From Ziziphus jujuba (Eukaryota; Streptophyta; Magnoliopsida; Rosales; Rhamnaceae): a DNA stretch of 64,000 nt. Location of the stretch: the NCBI RefSeq assembly GCF_031755915.1, contig NC_083381.1:1128501-1192500 (forward strand). The letters are read 5' to 3'. Positions 43,662 to 56,487 of this stretch are shown here, one piece after another. Position numbers and translations under genes: made by a program. The stretch's first letter is position 1. Every line of letters begins with the position of its first letter. The notes under the pieces are model-generated. The model was not told where the DNA came from. It searched no databases and saw only the letters and a program-made list of their open reading frames with translations.

Positions 43662-44375
43662 GAAGTCTCACATCTAAGTGGCTGTTTTGATATTGTTATT
43701 CCTGAAACTATGGTTCTGGAGTGGTTCAGGCATCAAAACATGGGACCTTCAGTCAGAACACAATTGGATTGGGTTCGCTTTCTGTGTTGTTTTTGATTTC
43801 CATAAAAATGTTCCCTTTCCCAAAGATAGCCATCCGAAATCAGAAAATTCTCAAGAGATCACTTGTCAACTGTACACTAAAGAAGGTTCTATAAGCACTG
43901 GTTTTGGCTTTAAAATCACTAGTGGCACTCTCATTGAGTCAAGTCACCTTTGGGTGCGTTATATATCTAATGAAAGCTTCACAGAAAGAATGGCTATGTG
44001 GAGTAGAATTGAAGAAAAGAAATAAAACGAAAAAGATTCCAATTTCGCGTATTAAATGAATGGAATGAACAAAATAGAATCAGCAGTATTCTATGAGAGA
44101 CGATAGTATGGTAGAAAGAAAGATTCATAATTTTCTTTCTACCATACTATCTAGTATTGTCATTGTACTAAAGCTTCACAGAAAGAATGGCTATGTGGAG
44201 TAGAATTGATTACATTGATGCTTCATTTGGAACAATCCAAAGCTTAGAAGTTAAAAAGTGTGAGTTTCGTGTTGTATACAAGCAAGATGTGGGAGAGACA
44301 ACGCCAAGAAAATTCCAATTTATCTACCCCCCGAGTGAAGATTTGGATTTGGGCTTCTTCTCATTTGATACATAA
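43662..44375 (+). pseudogene. TNL-B pseudogene: C-JID exon with a 157 bp insertion
   Basis: It follows a GTGCAG acceptor. It reads SHLSGCFDIVIPET, LEWFRHQNMGPSVRT, then a small deletion shifts the frame before WIGFAFCVVF-like and ENSQEITCQLYTKEG. An insertion at 44013-44169 bounded by a 40 bp direct repeat splits the end. After it the frame reads MWSRIDYIDASFGTIQSLEV to the terminal LGFFSFDT and the TAA at 44373-44375. The C-JID contributes to effector recognition in functional TNLs. Confidence 0.85.
43973..44209. repeat. 157 bp insertion with a 16-20 bp hairpin, flanked by a 40 bp direct repeat
   Basis: Identical 40 bp copies at 43973-44012 and 44170-44209 (beginning AAAGCTTCACAGAAAG) flank 157 bp foreign to the TNL. 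The insert contains GATAGTATGGTAGAAAGAAA at about 44103-44122 and its exact reverse complement at about 44132-44151, a strong stem-loop. The style (short filler DNA plus duplicated flank) fits repair of a staggered double-strand break. The hairpin resembles plastid intergenic terminators, which I cannot verify here. Confidence 0.8.
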
Positions 44376-46093
44376 GTTGACTGTTTTTTATTTCTAGATT
44401 TTGATCATTTAGTTGTTGATGAGCTTGTCATGGACCGTGTGGGGCTGTATACTAGCTTTGGTGGTCAAGGAACTGCATACCAAATATTTTAGACTTGACA
44501 AGTCTCTCTTAGTCCCTTTTTTACTGATTTGCATCCTCTGCCTTAAACGAGACTTATAGTTCACTAAACTAAATTTTTGTTAGTTGATGACTTTTGTATC
44601 ATGTATCTCAACTTTCATCCCTTTGTGAACATCATTTTTCTTCAAATTTCATAGGTCGATTGGTTGAGGCTACATATCACACTCTCCATGTCAAGTTCTC
44701 TACGATCAATAAGTAGAGTTGGAAGTTTTAGAGAGTGTGTAGAATTTTAACCCAAAAAATTGGAGAATTGAATTTCCTTTCAACCAGTAGGAAACTTTCG
44801 CATGGACTTTAATGTCAGAGAGCTTGCCCTGACAATTTCCAGGTAGCTTGTGCACAATCTTTGGTCATATTGATTAGGTAATATCTTCACTGGAGATTCT
44901 TTGATAGACCAGCCAAGTTTCTTATTTGGATTCCGTAATGGTCATATGCTCAAGCCAGGGACTTGGTTGATTTCAAGTTGGTATAGTGTCTGTTAAAAGG
45001 CTTTTCCTTAATGGATGCCTTACCATGTTTCCGTGACTGCACATACCAACCTTCCTCCTCTATCTCCACCATCTTTAATTGCATGTCATATGCTTTCCTG
45101 AATTATTATTACTATGCTTTTTATTATTAAGTTGGAATTTTCTAGAATGAGATAAAGTTTGTGCTTATTCTTCTTCTTCTTTTTTTTTTTTTTTTTTTCT
45201 TGCGATAAGTTTTTGCTTATTCTTTTAGCTTTCTGAAATTTCTGTCCCTCTCCATAGAAAAGTTTTCAAGATGTTTGAAGGTTGTCAGTTGTCAGAGTAA
45301 CAATGTTATGCTATTCAATTCACCAAAAATAAAATAAAACTATCAAAACAAAAACGATATTCAGCTATTCTATAATGAATTACACATTTTGTAAGATTAT
45401 TTTATTAATAGAAGAATAAAAGTTTTGCCATAGATAGATAGATATGCATTCCTCCTCTGCCATTTGATCAAAATTTATGCAGTTGTCTTGGTTGTTTATG
45501 CTTCTGAATTTAGAATCTTGTTAACTAAATTGCATGAACAAGTTATAAAAACAAAAGTTGAGTTGAGGTTGCTTCTAGGCAAAGTTGAATTGAGGACCAA
45601 TTAATGGACTGTAGCAGAGGTTTAGAGGTGTCATATTAAAAATAAGTTGCCGTTACCTGTTTCTTTATTTTAAAAACCCACTCAACATTTTTACTTTGAG
45701 TTCCAACTTTCTACCCTCCTTGATGGAGAAAATAATAATAATTTTTTGGACAAAGCAATATTTTGGCCTTTGATGAATGAATAATTACAGGATGACTTGA
45801 TGATCTTGAGAAAGATGTAAACATACAGCAAAGAAACAGGAAGAGAGGATGTCGTTGGGCAGTCCAAGAGTTTCTTTCTATTTCTCTGTGAATTAAAAAC
45901 ATTAGCTCTTTGTATTTTTTTATTTTTTTGTTAGCAATTAGATTCTCTTTTAGATGCCTTATTAGCTGGTATAGAAGTCTTATTTATATTCCTTCTCTCG
46001 ATTCAAGTTAGTGCTTTTCTTCTTTTCTTTTCTTTTTTTTTTAATTCTTTAGCTTACATCCAACAGTCTCGGAACTAATTCAAGAACAAAGCC
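44376..46093. other. 3' flank of TNL-B, paralogous to 25529-28208
   Basis: No intact gene. It aligns piecewise with the TNL-A 3' flank, for example CCTGACAATTTCCAGGTAGC at about 44829 versus a similar string at about 26039, and AAGTTGAATTGAGGA at about 45582 versus 27611. It contains T-tracts and CTT repeats near 45170-45200. The paralogy is interrupted at 46094 by copia E and resumes at 55251. Confidence 0.65.
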
Positions 46094-46688
46094 TGTCATA
46101 AATAAAATAGGTATGGATAATAGATTCCATATAACTCATTTATACAGTTTGTATGCGTTAGTAATGAGATTGGCTTGTTACTAACTTTTACAGTAAGCCT
46201 CTTGAACACACACTCTTGTAGTTGGCCCATTTAACTAAATGAAATGTTCTCTCTAAAAGATCACTTGACTTATTCCCTATTTTATTATTATATATTACTA
46301 TATTATTATTATTATTATTATTACTACTACTACTACTATTAATATTATTTACTAATTATTTTGTATATAAATATATAATTGAAAAATAAGTTATTAGTGA
46401 ATAAAAAAAATACATGATACATACAATTATTGAGAGATGAGGGCTTGAGCCATTTATGATGTTTATCTAGTGAAAACTTGAGGGAGAAAAGTTAAAGAAG
46501 AGTGTGTCTATTTGACACTACTCCTGAATCTCTTGTATTTCTGTTTGCAAGAATAAGAATAAAAAAATTCGATGGTTACGAATAAAGGTAAGTAAATCTG
46601 ATTTCTTATCTACTAAAATCCAATATATATGTAAGTGTATGGATCCTGAGTTTATAGTGCTAATTGATTAATTGCTTTAGTACTAACA
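46094..46688 (+). repeat. 5' LTR of copia E
   Basis: Starts TGTCATAAAT and ends GTACTAACA. It aligns with 54659-55250 over most of its length (ATACATGATACATAC, TTGAGAGAT, GATTTCTTAT). It contains ATT and ACT microsatellites at about 46300-46340. The following ATTAGTATTAGAG is a degraded primer-binding site. Confidence 0.83.
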
Positions 46689-47699
46689 ATTAGTATTAGA
46701 GTTAAATTTCGAACTTAGGACCTGTGGATTATAGATTTTCAGGCCAAAACAAACACCCAAAAAAAACAAGAAAAACTTTTTTTTTTTTAATTTCATATTT
46801 GGTTTTATTTTTAATTTATTCTCAAACTTTATGGTTTTTTTATTTATTTACTTATTTATTGAAAACTTACTCCATTATCAAATTTCTCAATTTTATGTAA
46901 CTAAAATGCCCATGATTCAAAGTAAATATTTTGATTAAAATTGCCCATTGAAAAGCTTTATATTATGTTTGACATAGTGGCAAGGATTAACTAAGTGTTT
47001 GCCTATTATAAAACTTGGTTTGACCAAACCATAAATTGTCATTAGGCTCAATACCTAGTTGCCATAGTGGTGTGGAATTTTAAGTATTCACCTGTCATGA
47101 AACTTAATTTGTCTATATCATGTAATGTTAATCTAATAGAAGTTCACATAGTAGTTGGAATTTTATGTACTCGCCTATTGTAAGAGTTAATTTATCTATT
47201 TTATTTGTATTAACATTTGGAATAGTGGGTAGGATGCCTAAATGCTTATCTATCACAAGACTTAACTTGCCTATTTTATGGAAATTGTCAATGTAACTCA
47301 TTCTCTCTCAGTTATAAACCAAGGTCCATACAGGGTTATTAGGCTACCATGTCGATGATTTAATTACTTGGTATGATGCTTAAAATGGCAATGGAAATTG
47401 ATTAAATATCATAAATCACAAGTTCTTAGATACCTTATCAATGATTTAGTTAAATGCATTTGAATGTAGTGATTTGGTTAACTATCCCTGGTGCATATAT
47501 GAGTATCATTTATGCTATAAGGTCCTTAACGATATTATGTGATATGATATGATTGAAGAAGCTGGGAAGATAGCATTTGCATAGTCCTTATAATGTAATA
47601 CATTCCTGCTTTTGCTATTTCCATAGCTAGGAGCACCTCTAATACTCTACCTATTAACGAAATGATAAAATTGAATAAATTAATTATCAAAAGTAACGA

Positions 47700-49640
47700 A
47701 AAATTTTGATAACATTTGACTTTCACAAAGATAGATATGGCATTAAAAATTGATCCATCGGAGCTACCAACTAATTATAGTACTGTTGAAACTAAATGTT
47801 GTATAAAGACTTAAAGCTCTTGTATAAATATTATATAATGATCGTTGAGAAACACATGCATGATTCTATATTTTCAAGTATTCTATTTTATGAATACTAT
47901 TCGTAAGATCTTTTAGGTTATCTAGGAAATTTATCAAGTTCGATATACTGAGAAACACCACTATTTGAATTCTTTGAACTATATTGTATATGATGGAGTT
48001 AGTGGTGAGAAAGAGTTTATCTCGAAAATTTCCTCTTATTATGATAAGCTTATACCTTGATATGGACATTGGTAAGGCATATCTAACCTACACCATACTA
48101 AAAATTTTTCGTCCTTTTTTTTGGGGCAATTATGGGTCAAGACTCAACACACAATGAATTTTGGATGTGCTTTGGATGAGTTAATTGTTATTCTCTTTAA
48201 GTAGGAGAATGACATCAAGCTAAACATATTTAAATCTTTTGCTATATGCCCAGTCAAAAAGACATTCAAAACGATTGGTGTAAAGAAAAAGACAAGATCC
48301 GAAGTCCAATAAGAAGAAGTATTTTATGCCTAGTCTCATTAGCACAAATGACTTTTGTCATCAATAAGTGGAAAGAAAGAAATCTTTAATGGATGATGCA
48401 ACTTTGGTCATAGTTTGGTCAATTGTTAAAAGTTGATGGTTTAACAAGAGATGACACAAAATATTAAACCAATTGAGATTGCCATTATGAGCTTTATGTA
48501 GCATTTTTGGTAACTTGGCTTATTAGATATTGCTTGTGCTGAATTCTCTTGTCTCACTATTGTTATTCCTATAATTGCACCTATATGCACCAGAATTAGT
48601 AATAATTCTTTATGTTATGGTACTGATGTCTATGTTTTTGTACACCACCTGCTTTGAGAGGCTACAGTTTTTTTTTTTTTAAACCAATATTGATCAATTC
48701 TTCTGTTATGGATAGGTTGAGCTCATCTATGAGAAAATTGATCCTTTGTTGCTTTTAAGGAGTTCGAGGTAAAGATGAAACTTCAAATGAATAAAATATT
48801 GAAGCTTATAAGGTCTAACAATAATAGTGAATATCATAGTAGATATAACAAGACTAGACAGAACCTAAGACCATTTGCAATTTATTTGGTTGAGTGCAGC
48901 ATTAATGCGTAGTTTATAATACCTGGCACTCTTTGGTACATGGCATTATTGAGAGGAAAAACCGCACATTATGACTATAGTGTGGTGTGTTGTGGCAAAT
49001 TTTAATTTACCAGTTTTCTTGTGGGTGATATGTTATGCCTAATTTATACCTTTATTGTACATGAGATTGTAAACCCAAGGTTATGATTTGTATTTCTCAA
49101 AGTCAAGATTTTGGATCCTATAACCTTAATGGTTATTTTGTTGGTTCTTATAAAGGATCTAGAAGTTTCAATTTTTTATTATCCATCTCATACCACCACG
49201 ATTGTTGAGTCAAATAAAGTAGTCTATTTTATGATGCTTCGGCATTGGTGATAGCAAAGGTCCATAGAAGCTTAAATTTAGAAAGAAAAGTGTATTTGTT
49301 CCCACTAGCGATGTTTGTGTAAAAGATTATGTTGATTCAATAGTTGTGGAACTAGTAATCAAACAGGATTGAACACATTGAGATAGAATGAGATGTTCTT
49401 ATTGTAGCTATTGAGTATGTGCTATTTGAGAAATCATAAAGAGTTCAGAGTTTTGTTATACCTGATAACTATGATATTTATTTGTAGGAATATGTGTTTG
49501 ACATAAGTGATAAGTCGGATCTAGTCATTTATGAGAAAGCTATGAATAGGTAATTGGCTTTTTTTTGTTCTTGTTAGATATAATGGAAGATAAAATTCAT
49601 GACATCAAATTATGTGTAAGATTTTTGTTAAGTTACCAGA
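47700..49640 (+). pseudogene. Gag and integrase remnants of copia E
   Basis: A gag-like start MALKIDPSELPTNY is near 47738. The integrase core is recognisable at about 48790-48900, where the catalytic block reads KLIRSNNNSEYHSRY (expected RSDRGGEY) followed by PFAIYLVECSINA. The integrase C-terminal part reads FYYPSHTTTIVESNKVV near 49180-49230. Stops and frameshifts are everywhere and the catalytic Asp is lost. Confidence 0.65.
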
Positions 49641-50231
49641 AGGTAACAATCCTATTGGAGGCAAATGGGTTTTAAGAATTAGAGAGTTTTCAATGGTCAA
49701 GTGAGGTAAGTATAAGGCTAGATTAGTTGCCAAATGATTTAGCCAAGAAAGAGAGAATTGATTGTAAAAACACAATCTCTTTTATATCCACAAAGAATTC
49801 TTTTACAATCATTAAGGCCATTAAGGTATTTAACTGCTTTCTTGAATGGAATTTTGTCGAAAGATGTAAATATGGTCCAGTCAGTTGGCTTCTAAGCAAT
49901 GGGAATGAAAATTTATTTTGTAAGCTTAAAAAATCTTTTTGTAGTTTTAAGTAAGCCCCAGAGCAGTGGTATCTCAATTTTGATAAGATTGTCACCTAAT
50001 ACAATTTTAGGAAAAATATTATTGATTGATGCATGATTATGAAGGTCAATCGGAGTAACTTACATTATATGGTACTGTATGTGAATAACATACTACTGAC
50101 TTCCATTGATACTGACCTATTGATTGAGGTAAAACAAATATTATGTAGCCATTTTGATATGAAGGATCTTAAAGAGGTTTCATTTGTATTAGAAATGAAA
50201 ATCCTTGGAGACATAGCTAATTGTGTATTGC
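49641..50231 (+). pseudogene. Reverse transcriptase of copia E, 5' part
   Basis: RT blocks: GGKWVLRI, GKYKARLVAK, then FISTKNSFTIIKAI, and the catalytic motif as YVNN (50078-50089) in place of YVDD, followed by MKDLKEVSFVLEMKI. Loss of both catalytic Asp residues makes it inactive regardless of the stops. It ends at 50231 where the solo LTR enters. Confidence 0.8.
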
Positions 50232-53150
50232 TGTAACGCCCCATCCCGAAGTACATCGGAAATTTTTTCACGTTGACCGAGGTTGATCGGGTTTGACTGC
50301 CGTTGACCGAGAGGGATCAAAATTTGACTTTTTGATCTGGATGGAATTTCTCTTTGACCGGGATACCGTTGCAAAGTATGCATCGGTCCTAGGTCATAGA
50401 CTAGTAGAACGTCGAAAACGAAGCCACAGTTTGAAAGATATGGGAAAAACAAGTTAAAGTCTGAACTGTCCAAGGGGTGCCAGAGTTGACTTTTTATTCG
50501 TGCAAAGTTGAGTTTTAATTCACGCACGGTTGTGAAGTATTTGTCGATACGAGTTCATAGACTAGCGGCACGCCCAAAACGGATATGTGGTTTACAAGTT
50601 ATGGATCGGCAAAGTTTTCTAATACAATATTATTTTATTTTAGATTATTTTATTATTATTATTGTTGTTTTGTTATATTATTTTAATATTATTTTTTATA
50701 TTTATTTATTTATTTTTCTTTTTGTTTTTCTTTTTTTTTTTCTTCTTTCCCACTTGGGAAAAAACAGCCCCCCCTCCCTCCATTTCTTCTTCTTCTTCCT
50801 TCTTTTTTCTTCCTTCCCTCTCACTCTCGCTGGTCCCTCTTTCTCTTTGCTGCACCTCTTCCGACCGTCGCATGGCCACATGCACCGGACGATGTGGTGG
50901 CCCACGGCTGGACGAGCCCGGGCATCGAGTTGCTGGTCGGTTGGCTGGCAAACGCACCGGGATCGACGCCCAAAGCTGATGGTCGGCGAGGTGGTGGGTG
51001 GTTGGTTTTCCAATGGCCACCGGTCCCGAGGTTGGTCCTTCCCCCTAATTTTCGACCTCCTAATTCCAAAAATGACATCCATTTCCCCAAATTCCAAGCC
51101 ATTGGTGAGATGAGTGGAAGGGGAGTCCAACCGAAGCTTTCCAGCCATTTTCCGGCCAACTCCGACGGTTCCGGGCCGAATGAAGGTTGGTTTTACACTT
51201 ATCATCTCCTTAGCTTTCATTTGGCACCTTTTTGTGAATTGTGATCAAGTATTTTGAAAGGTGCCATTTTTTGATAAAATAATATTATTTTAATATGGTA
51301 ATCTGAAAAATGTATGTTTAATGTTTAAATAATTGCTATTTATATTGATGATGTCCAATTATGTTAAATTGCATAAATATGGGTTGAATTAATGTTTCTT
51401 AAATTTGGAAAGCTGTAGATTTTAAACTGCTATTAAATTATTGTTAACTTTACTGTGAGGTTACTGTGAAGTTATGACAGGTAATATAATGTATCTTTAT
51501 ATGCTTAATTATTGGTGGAATTGTATGTGGTTCTATTGACATTTAGTATGAGTTAATTTGAAGGTTTGCGGAATTGATTATATTGAATTATTGTGATCGA
51601 AACTATACTTATGTGTTTAATTATTTATTTATGCATGAAATTTTGTGAATTTGATAAAAGTGCATAAATTTAAGTGTATTATATAAAAATTCAAATTTTA
51701 TAATATTATATTATATTTAAAAATGTATAATGTTATAAAATATTTTTATCGGTTTTCGATGCACCATACACGTACCGGTATTCTGTATTTGTGGATGTGA
51801 TTAGCGCATAGGTTATAATATCTCTCGTGAGTTTCCATAGGCCGGGATGATAGTTTAAGCAGCGGCGCGGTAGGATGCCACGTGACCATATACCGGTTTC
51901 TCTCTTTAACCTCCCTGTCAGACGGCACCGTAGGACACCACTGATATATAGTATGTGTATCAAGTATCTTTTGTGTATATATATATATATTATATTTGTA
52001 TGTATCACACCGTACAGAGACAGCGATCCGATGTAGTACATGAAAAGCTAACTTTGTAACTACGTTGCTTACAAGTCCAAGGGATTGGACGGCCAATATA
52101 GGCAACCATCCCGGACTGTATTAGTAGCAGGATACTGGCGACAGCTGGAATCATAGATTGCACAACATGTTGGAGGTTATCATTTGTACCCCTGATACGA
52201 GTGTATATTTGATAATATTTTTTTTTGAATTTTAAATTATTATTTGATCTCGTATTATTCTATTTATTCATAACCTAATTTTCTAGCATTATACTTAATT
52301 TCTTTTATTGTCATTACTATTATTAATATTATTTTCGTTATTAATATTACAATTATTATTTATCAGAATTATATTTACAATTATTTTCATCATTACTAAT
52401 ATTATCATCATCATTATGATTATTATTGTTATTTTTATTATTATTGCCATTATTTATTTTTATTTTTATTATTTTATTATTTCTATTATTATTATTATTA
52501 ACATATAATATATCCGGACAAGTATCACAGCCTACGGGCAAGAAAGATAACCATTGGGCAAGTATAATAGTCCTTGGATAAGTGGTAGCCTTTAGGCAGG
52601 TGAGATAGTCCTTGGGACAGCTGTGATTATGTGATAATTCTTGGACTAATGATTACCTTCAAGTAAATATGACAGATGATATTAATACTATTTTTTATCA
52701 TGAAAACGATTGCTATTATTATTATCGTTGTTGATGTGATGATTGTTTTACTTTTGTTCTTATATTACACATTGGTATATGTTGTAACACAATATTTGAA
52801 ATGCATTTGAAATGTACGGCAATCAGTGAGTGGTCAGGGCGGACTTGAATGATTAAAGGTATAATTGGTTGTTTATTTAGTTGATTATTCTTAATGTGTA
52901 TATATATATACACGTATGTGTTTTATATAAATTGTTATTGAAATGCTGCCACTGTGGAAATTATTGTAATAAGGTAGGAGGGATAAGGTGGTACCATATA
53001 GGAGTGTAACTTTGTGCAGCTAAATTTTGTGGTAAATCCTTCCCCTAGGGGAGATGCTGTCGGATTTTCTATTGGAAGGTTCGGTGGTCTTTTCCCTGGG
53101 ATCAGGGCTTGTCCAGGATCCTGGTAAAGGGTTTTGGACGGGTCCTGACA
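50232..53150. mobile_element. Solo LTR of the long-LTR gypsy family, inserted in copia E
   Basis: It runs TGTAACGCCCCATCC...GGGTCCTGACA and is flanked by a perfect 5 bp duplication ATTGC (50227-50231 and 53151-53155). It is the opposite-strand relative of 21211-24256. It contains a pyrimidine/GA-rich tract (about 50705-50830), a GC-rich segment (about 50860-51180) and AT microsatellite-like DNA (about 52300-52500). ORFs here (such as 50508-51113) show no known domain. No internal retroelement sequence remains. Confidence 0.92.
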
Positions 53151-53155
53151 ATTGC

Positions 53156-54172
53156 AGTTATCTCAGTCAAAGCCTATGTTTATAGGATTGTAATAAGTTG
53201 TAATATGCATAGTAGTTCTTTCAATATAGTTTCAATGGTTAAAGGTGACAAGTTCTCTAGAGATTTATATTCCTAGAATGAGAAAGTCATAAAGGGGCAA
53301 ATAAGAGTAGTCTCATTTCCTTCTATTAGGCCCTTGGATGGGGTAGACAGTAATAAAGATGAAGCCAAACAACCATTCCTAAGAATTCTCGATCTCAACA
53401 AACCTTTTGGAAAATAATTCGTCGCATAAGAAAAGAGTTCTTTTCCCAACCTTCATGGCTAAAAATTTCAGACCTCAACAAGGATTAGGACAATTATCAA
53501 AACAAGGCGCTACGACTCCATACTCATTTGATAAATATGAGGCAAAATGATGTGCACACAAGATTAGACACCATCAGATATTGTTCATGTTTTAGGTATA
53601 TATGGTAAATGCTTGAGTAGTACCAGTTATGTGTGCTATGAAATAGCCATATTTATTTGAGATCAGCACACCATTACTTTGATGCAGTGGGTTTTGAGAG
53701 TTGATTATGGTGCTTGGTTGTGCGGCCATGTTTGTTTTGAGATCAGCGCACCATTACTTTGGTGTAATGGGGTTTTATGAGCTAGTTATGGTGGCCGTAT
53801 ATATACTAAAAGTTTAATACTAGGAGAGTTATTTTTCATGGAAATGGAAGCAATTTTATGAATTACTGTTGGATAAATACTTACAACCTGATTGATTGTA
53901 GAGATAGAGTATGTAGTATGTTTTGAGACTATGATACATGTGTTTTAGTGCACTTTTGTTATGTGGCCAATAATGTTGTTTTGTGGTACTTCCTCAACTG
54001 CATCATTTTGTTAAGAGTATTATTTTTTTATGTACAAGCTTGTTACAATATAATAGCAGATCCACTAATAAAGGCTAGCCTATACAGTTGTTTGAGGAAT
54101 ATGTATCCTATATGGGATTGTATAGCAACTGAGACTGCTATGGCTCAGTGGGAGTTTAGCAATCTGCAATAA
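53156..54172 (+). pseudogene. RT 3' part and RNase H of copia E
   Basis: It resumes directly after the solo LTR, with fragments corresponding to SMVKGDKFSRDLY (about 53230-53265) and the integrity-lost RNase H. The C-terminal copia block reads IIADPLIKASLYSCLRNM (about 54049-54102; usual form IADPLTKGL). Many stops precede it. Confidence 0.7.
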
Positions 54173-54658
54173 TGTTCATGTTATATATGATTGAATTTCG
54201 CCTTGTGAGCAATATGCGTATGTATCATTATATTGCGATATTTATTATACATATTGTTGCTCCTAGTAGACCTATTTGAAACTTTTAATCTCTAAGTATA
54301 TATTTGTACATTGATCCATAGGTACCATAGTATGTCCCTACTACTTAATTTGAATGTGTTGTTGTATTCTGTTGTTACTCAGTGTGCTTGAATGAAATGT
54401 TATCATATGTTGAGGGATTGCACATGGTAAGGTAAATCTTTATTGCCTAACTGTGTTTATGGCATGCAATATACTCAACTAAAATTGTATTCAGTTTTTT
54501 GGCATATTTACTAAGAGAATTTTACTATCTAATATGGTATGTTGTTGTGCCCTATTGACATGCACTATGCTTAGATGAAATAGTATTTCTTTTTGAAAAT
54601 TCTATAATAAATAAGTTTGTTGTTATATGTGATGATTATGCAGTCGAAGTGGGAGATT
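54173..54658 (+). other. 3' untranslated part and polypurine tract of copia E
   Basis: Non-coding. The purine tract AGTGGGAGA at about 54649-54657 directly precedes the 3' LTR. Confidence 0.65.
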
Positions 54659-55250
54659 GTTAATTATTTTGAGTGGACTAGTCATAATTATATGACTCAC
54701 TTTCAAGGCTTGTTTTTGCCAGCATTGGGATTAGCTTATTTATTAACTTCTACAATGAAGCCCTTCGATACACACTTCCTGTAATACTTCAATTGGCTTA
54801 AATTGAAAGATGTGTTCTCTCTTAAACCAATTAGCTTATTTTCTATTTTATTATTATTTTATTACTATATTATTATATATTATATATAAAATTATTGTTA
54901 TTATTATTTGTTAATTATTTTGTATATATATCTATATAATTAGAGAATAAGTCATTAGCGAATAAAAGAAAATACATGATACATACGATTCTTGAGAGAT
55001 TAAGGCTTGAGGCATCTATGATGTCTATCTGGTAAAAATCTAAAGGAGAAAAGTTAGAGGTGTGTGTGTTCATTTAGCACTGCTCTTGTATCTCTTATAT
55101 TTTTGTTTACAGGAATAAGGATCATAAAATTTAAAGGTTGTAAATAAATATTAGTAAATTTGATTTCTTATTTACTAAAATGCAATACACATACATGTGT
55201 GTAGATCTTAGATTTATATTGCTAATTGATTTATTGTTTTAGTACTAACA
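54659..55250 (+). repeat. 3' LTR of copia E
   Basis: Starts TGTTAATTATTTTGAG and ends GTACTAACA. It is diverged from the 5' copy by many substitutions and indels. Confidence 0.83.
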
Positions 55251-55946
55251 TCCTCCCTAGCCATTTGATCAAAATTTATATGGTCATATTCTAGTTTTTC
55301 TTAGCTTGGTTCTTGTTACTATATATGCTTCTTAATGTATAAGAATCTTGTTAATGAAGCAAACCATAAAGCAAAAGATGTGGACCAACTAATGGACTGT
55401 AGCACATAGGTTTAGAGTTGTTATAAATAAGTAAGATGTTCCCGTTTGAAACTCATTCAAAAATTTTGTCAAAGTTCCCACTCTCCACCATCTAGAGAAA
55501 AAAAATAAAAAGTAATTTTTGGGCAGAGTAATGTTTGCCCTTGATTAATGAATGAATGACATACATGCATGATATGGTGTCATAAGGATTTTGCTTGAGT
55601 CCTCCAAATCTAGACCTAATGCAAATGCCATGGATTATTTTATTTTATTTTTTTCATTTCTTCCTATTTCGTCTGCTCTCCAATATAGTTTTAAAAAAAA
55701 AAATTAAAAGACCTGCAGTAGCAAGTCTTATTTTCGAGTTTCTTCCTTGATTTTACCTCATTATTTGTATTGACTATTAACCAAATGTAACTCTGCATGT
55801 GTTAAGAAATTTTATGGAGAATAAATCTGGATTATGTTTGGTCGTTAAGAAAATATTCCAGATCAACTAAGGTTTAGGATTTCAAAATATAGAAAAGCAC
55901 AAACGATCTCTATTCATTTTCAAAGGAAGAAGAAGCTGAATTTTCC
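55251..55946. other. TNL flank resuming after copia E
   Basis: It begins TCCTCCCTAGCCATTTGATC, matching 45451-45471 upstream of copia E and 27480 in the other block. It leads to the next TIR exon, as 27480-28208 does. No gene. Confidence 0.65.
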
Positions 55947-56164
55947 ATGGCAAGCATAAGTAGTAGTAGTGGTTCGACTGATGAGGGTGAGAAATTGAAA
56001 TTGAAGCCTGAAAAGTTTCGAACATGCAATCACTTCTCCCTTCTTTTGGGTCATCTACTTCCTCAACCTCAGAGTATTGTATTATATATACGAGGTGTTT
56101 ATAAGTTTTAAAGGCGAGGACACTCGCAATAGCTTCACCAGCTACTTACACATAGATCTAACTA
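55947..56164 (+). pseudogene. TIR exon of TNL-C2, 5' part (interrupted by copia C)
   Basis: An ATG at 55947 begins MASISSSSGSTDEGEKLK, the same leader as at 28209. After a frameshift, the TIR start reads YEVFISFKGEDTRNSFTSYL (from about 56089), with the conserved GEDTR loop intact. Copia C enters at 56165. The other half is at 61029-61330. Confidence 0.82.
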
Positions 56165-56434
56165 TGATAGAGTACCAACTACTCCAACTCACATGTTTCC
56201 TGATAAGTCCAAAGTTGTGTGATAATCTACCCCTACCCCTACTAGATAAAGATTTCTTGTGTTGTATATATTCACTATGGATTGACTCAGCTTTATTACA
56301 ATAGATGATAACTGCTACATTTTCGGATATATGCATGCAGGGTTCTAGAACAACCCATTCTTTTGTATTTATATGTGTTATCAATACATAGTTTGGTACG
56401 GTCCTTTTATTTTTCAATACTCTGTTTTCTTTCA
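56165..56434 (+). repeat. 5' LTR of copia C with primer-binding site
   Basis: Starts TGATAGAG, ends TTCTTTCA, 270 bp. It is followed at 56435-56446 by TGGTATCAGAGC, the perfect initiator-Met primer site. It aligns with 60764-61028. Confidence 0.9.
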
Positions 56435-56487
56435 TGGTATCAGAGCATATCCTATAGGATACTCCAACAAGCTTTTCTTCGATCTAA

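Larger units (their letters stand above)
46094..55250 (+). mobile_element. Ty1/copia retrotransposon 'copia E', heavily decayed
   Basis: LTRs 46094-46688 and 54659-55250 enclose remnants of gag, integrase, RT and RNase H in copia order. No clear target duplication was found (AAGCC versus TCCTC). The paralogous TNL-flank sequence stops and resumes close to the boundaries. A solo LTR (50232-53150) has inserted inside RT. Nearly every frame is broken, so this is the oldest-looking copia in the window. Confidence 0.85.

Noticed and set aside
50508..51244. ORFs up to 201 residues on both strands
   Set aside because: They lie in the pyrimidine-rich and GC-rich part of a solo LTR, overlap on both strands and show no recognised domain.
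52308..52508. Ile-rich 66-residue ORF
   Set aside because: Translation of an ATT/TTA microsatellite-like tract.
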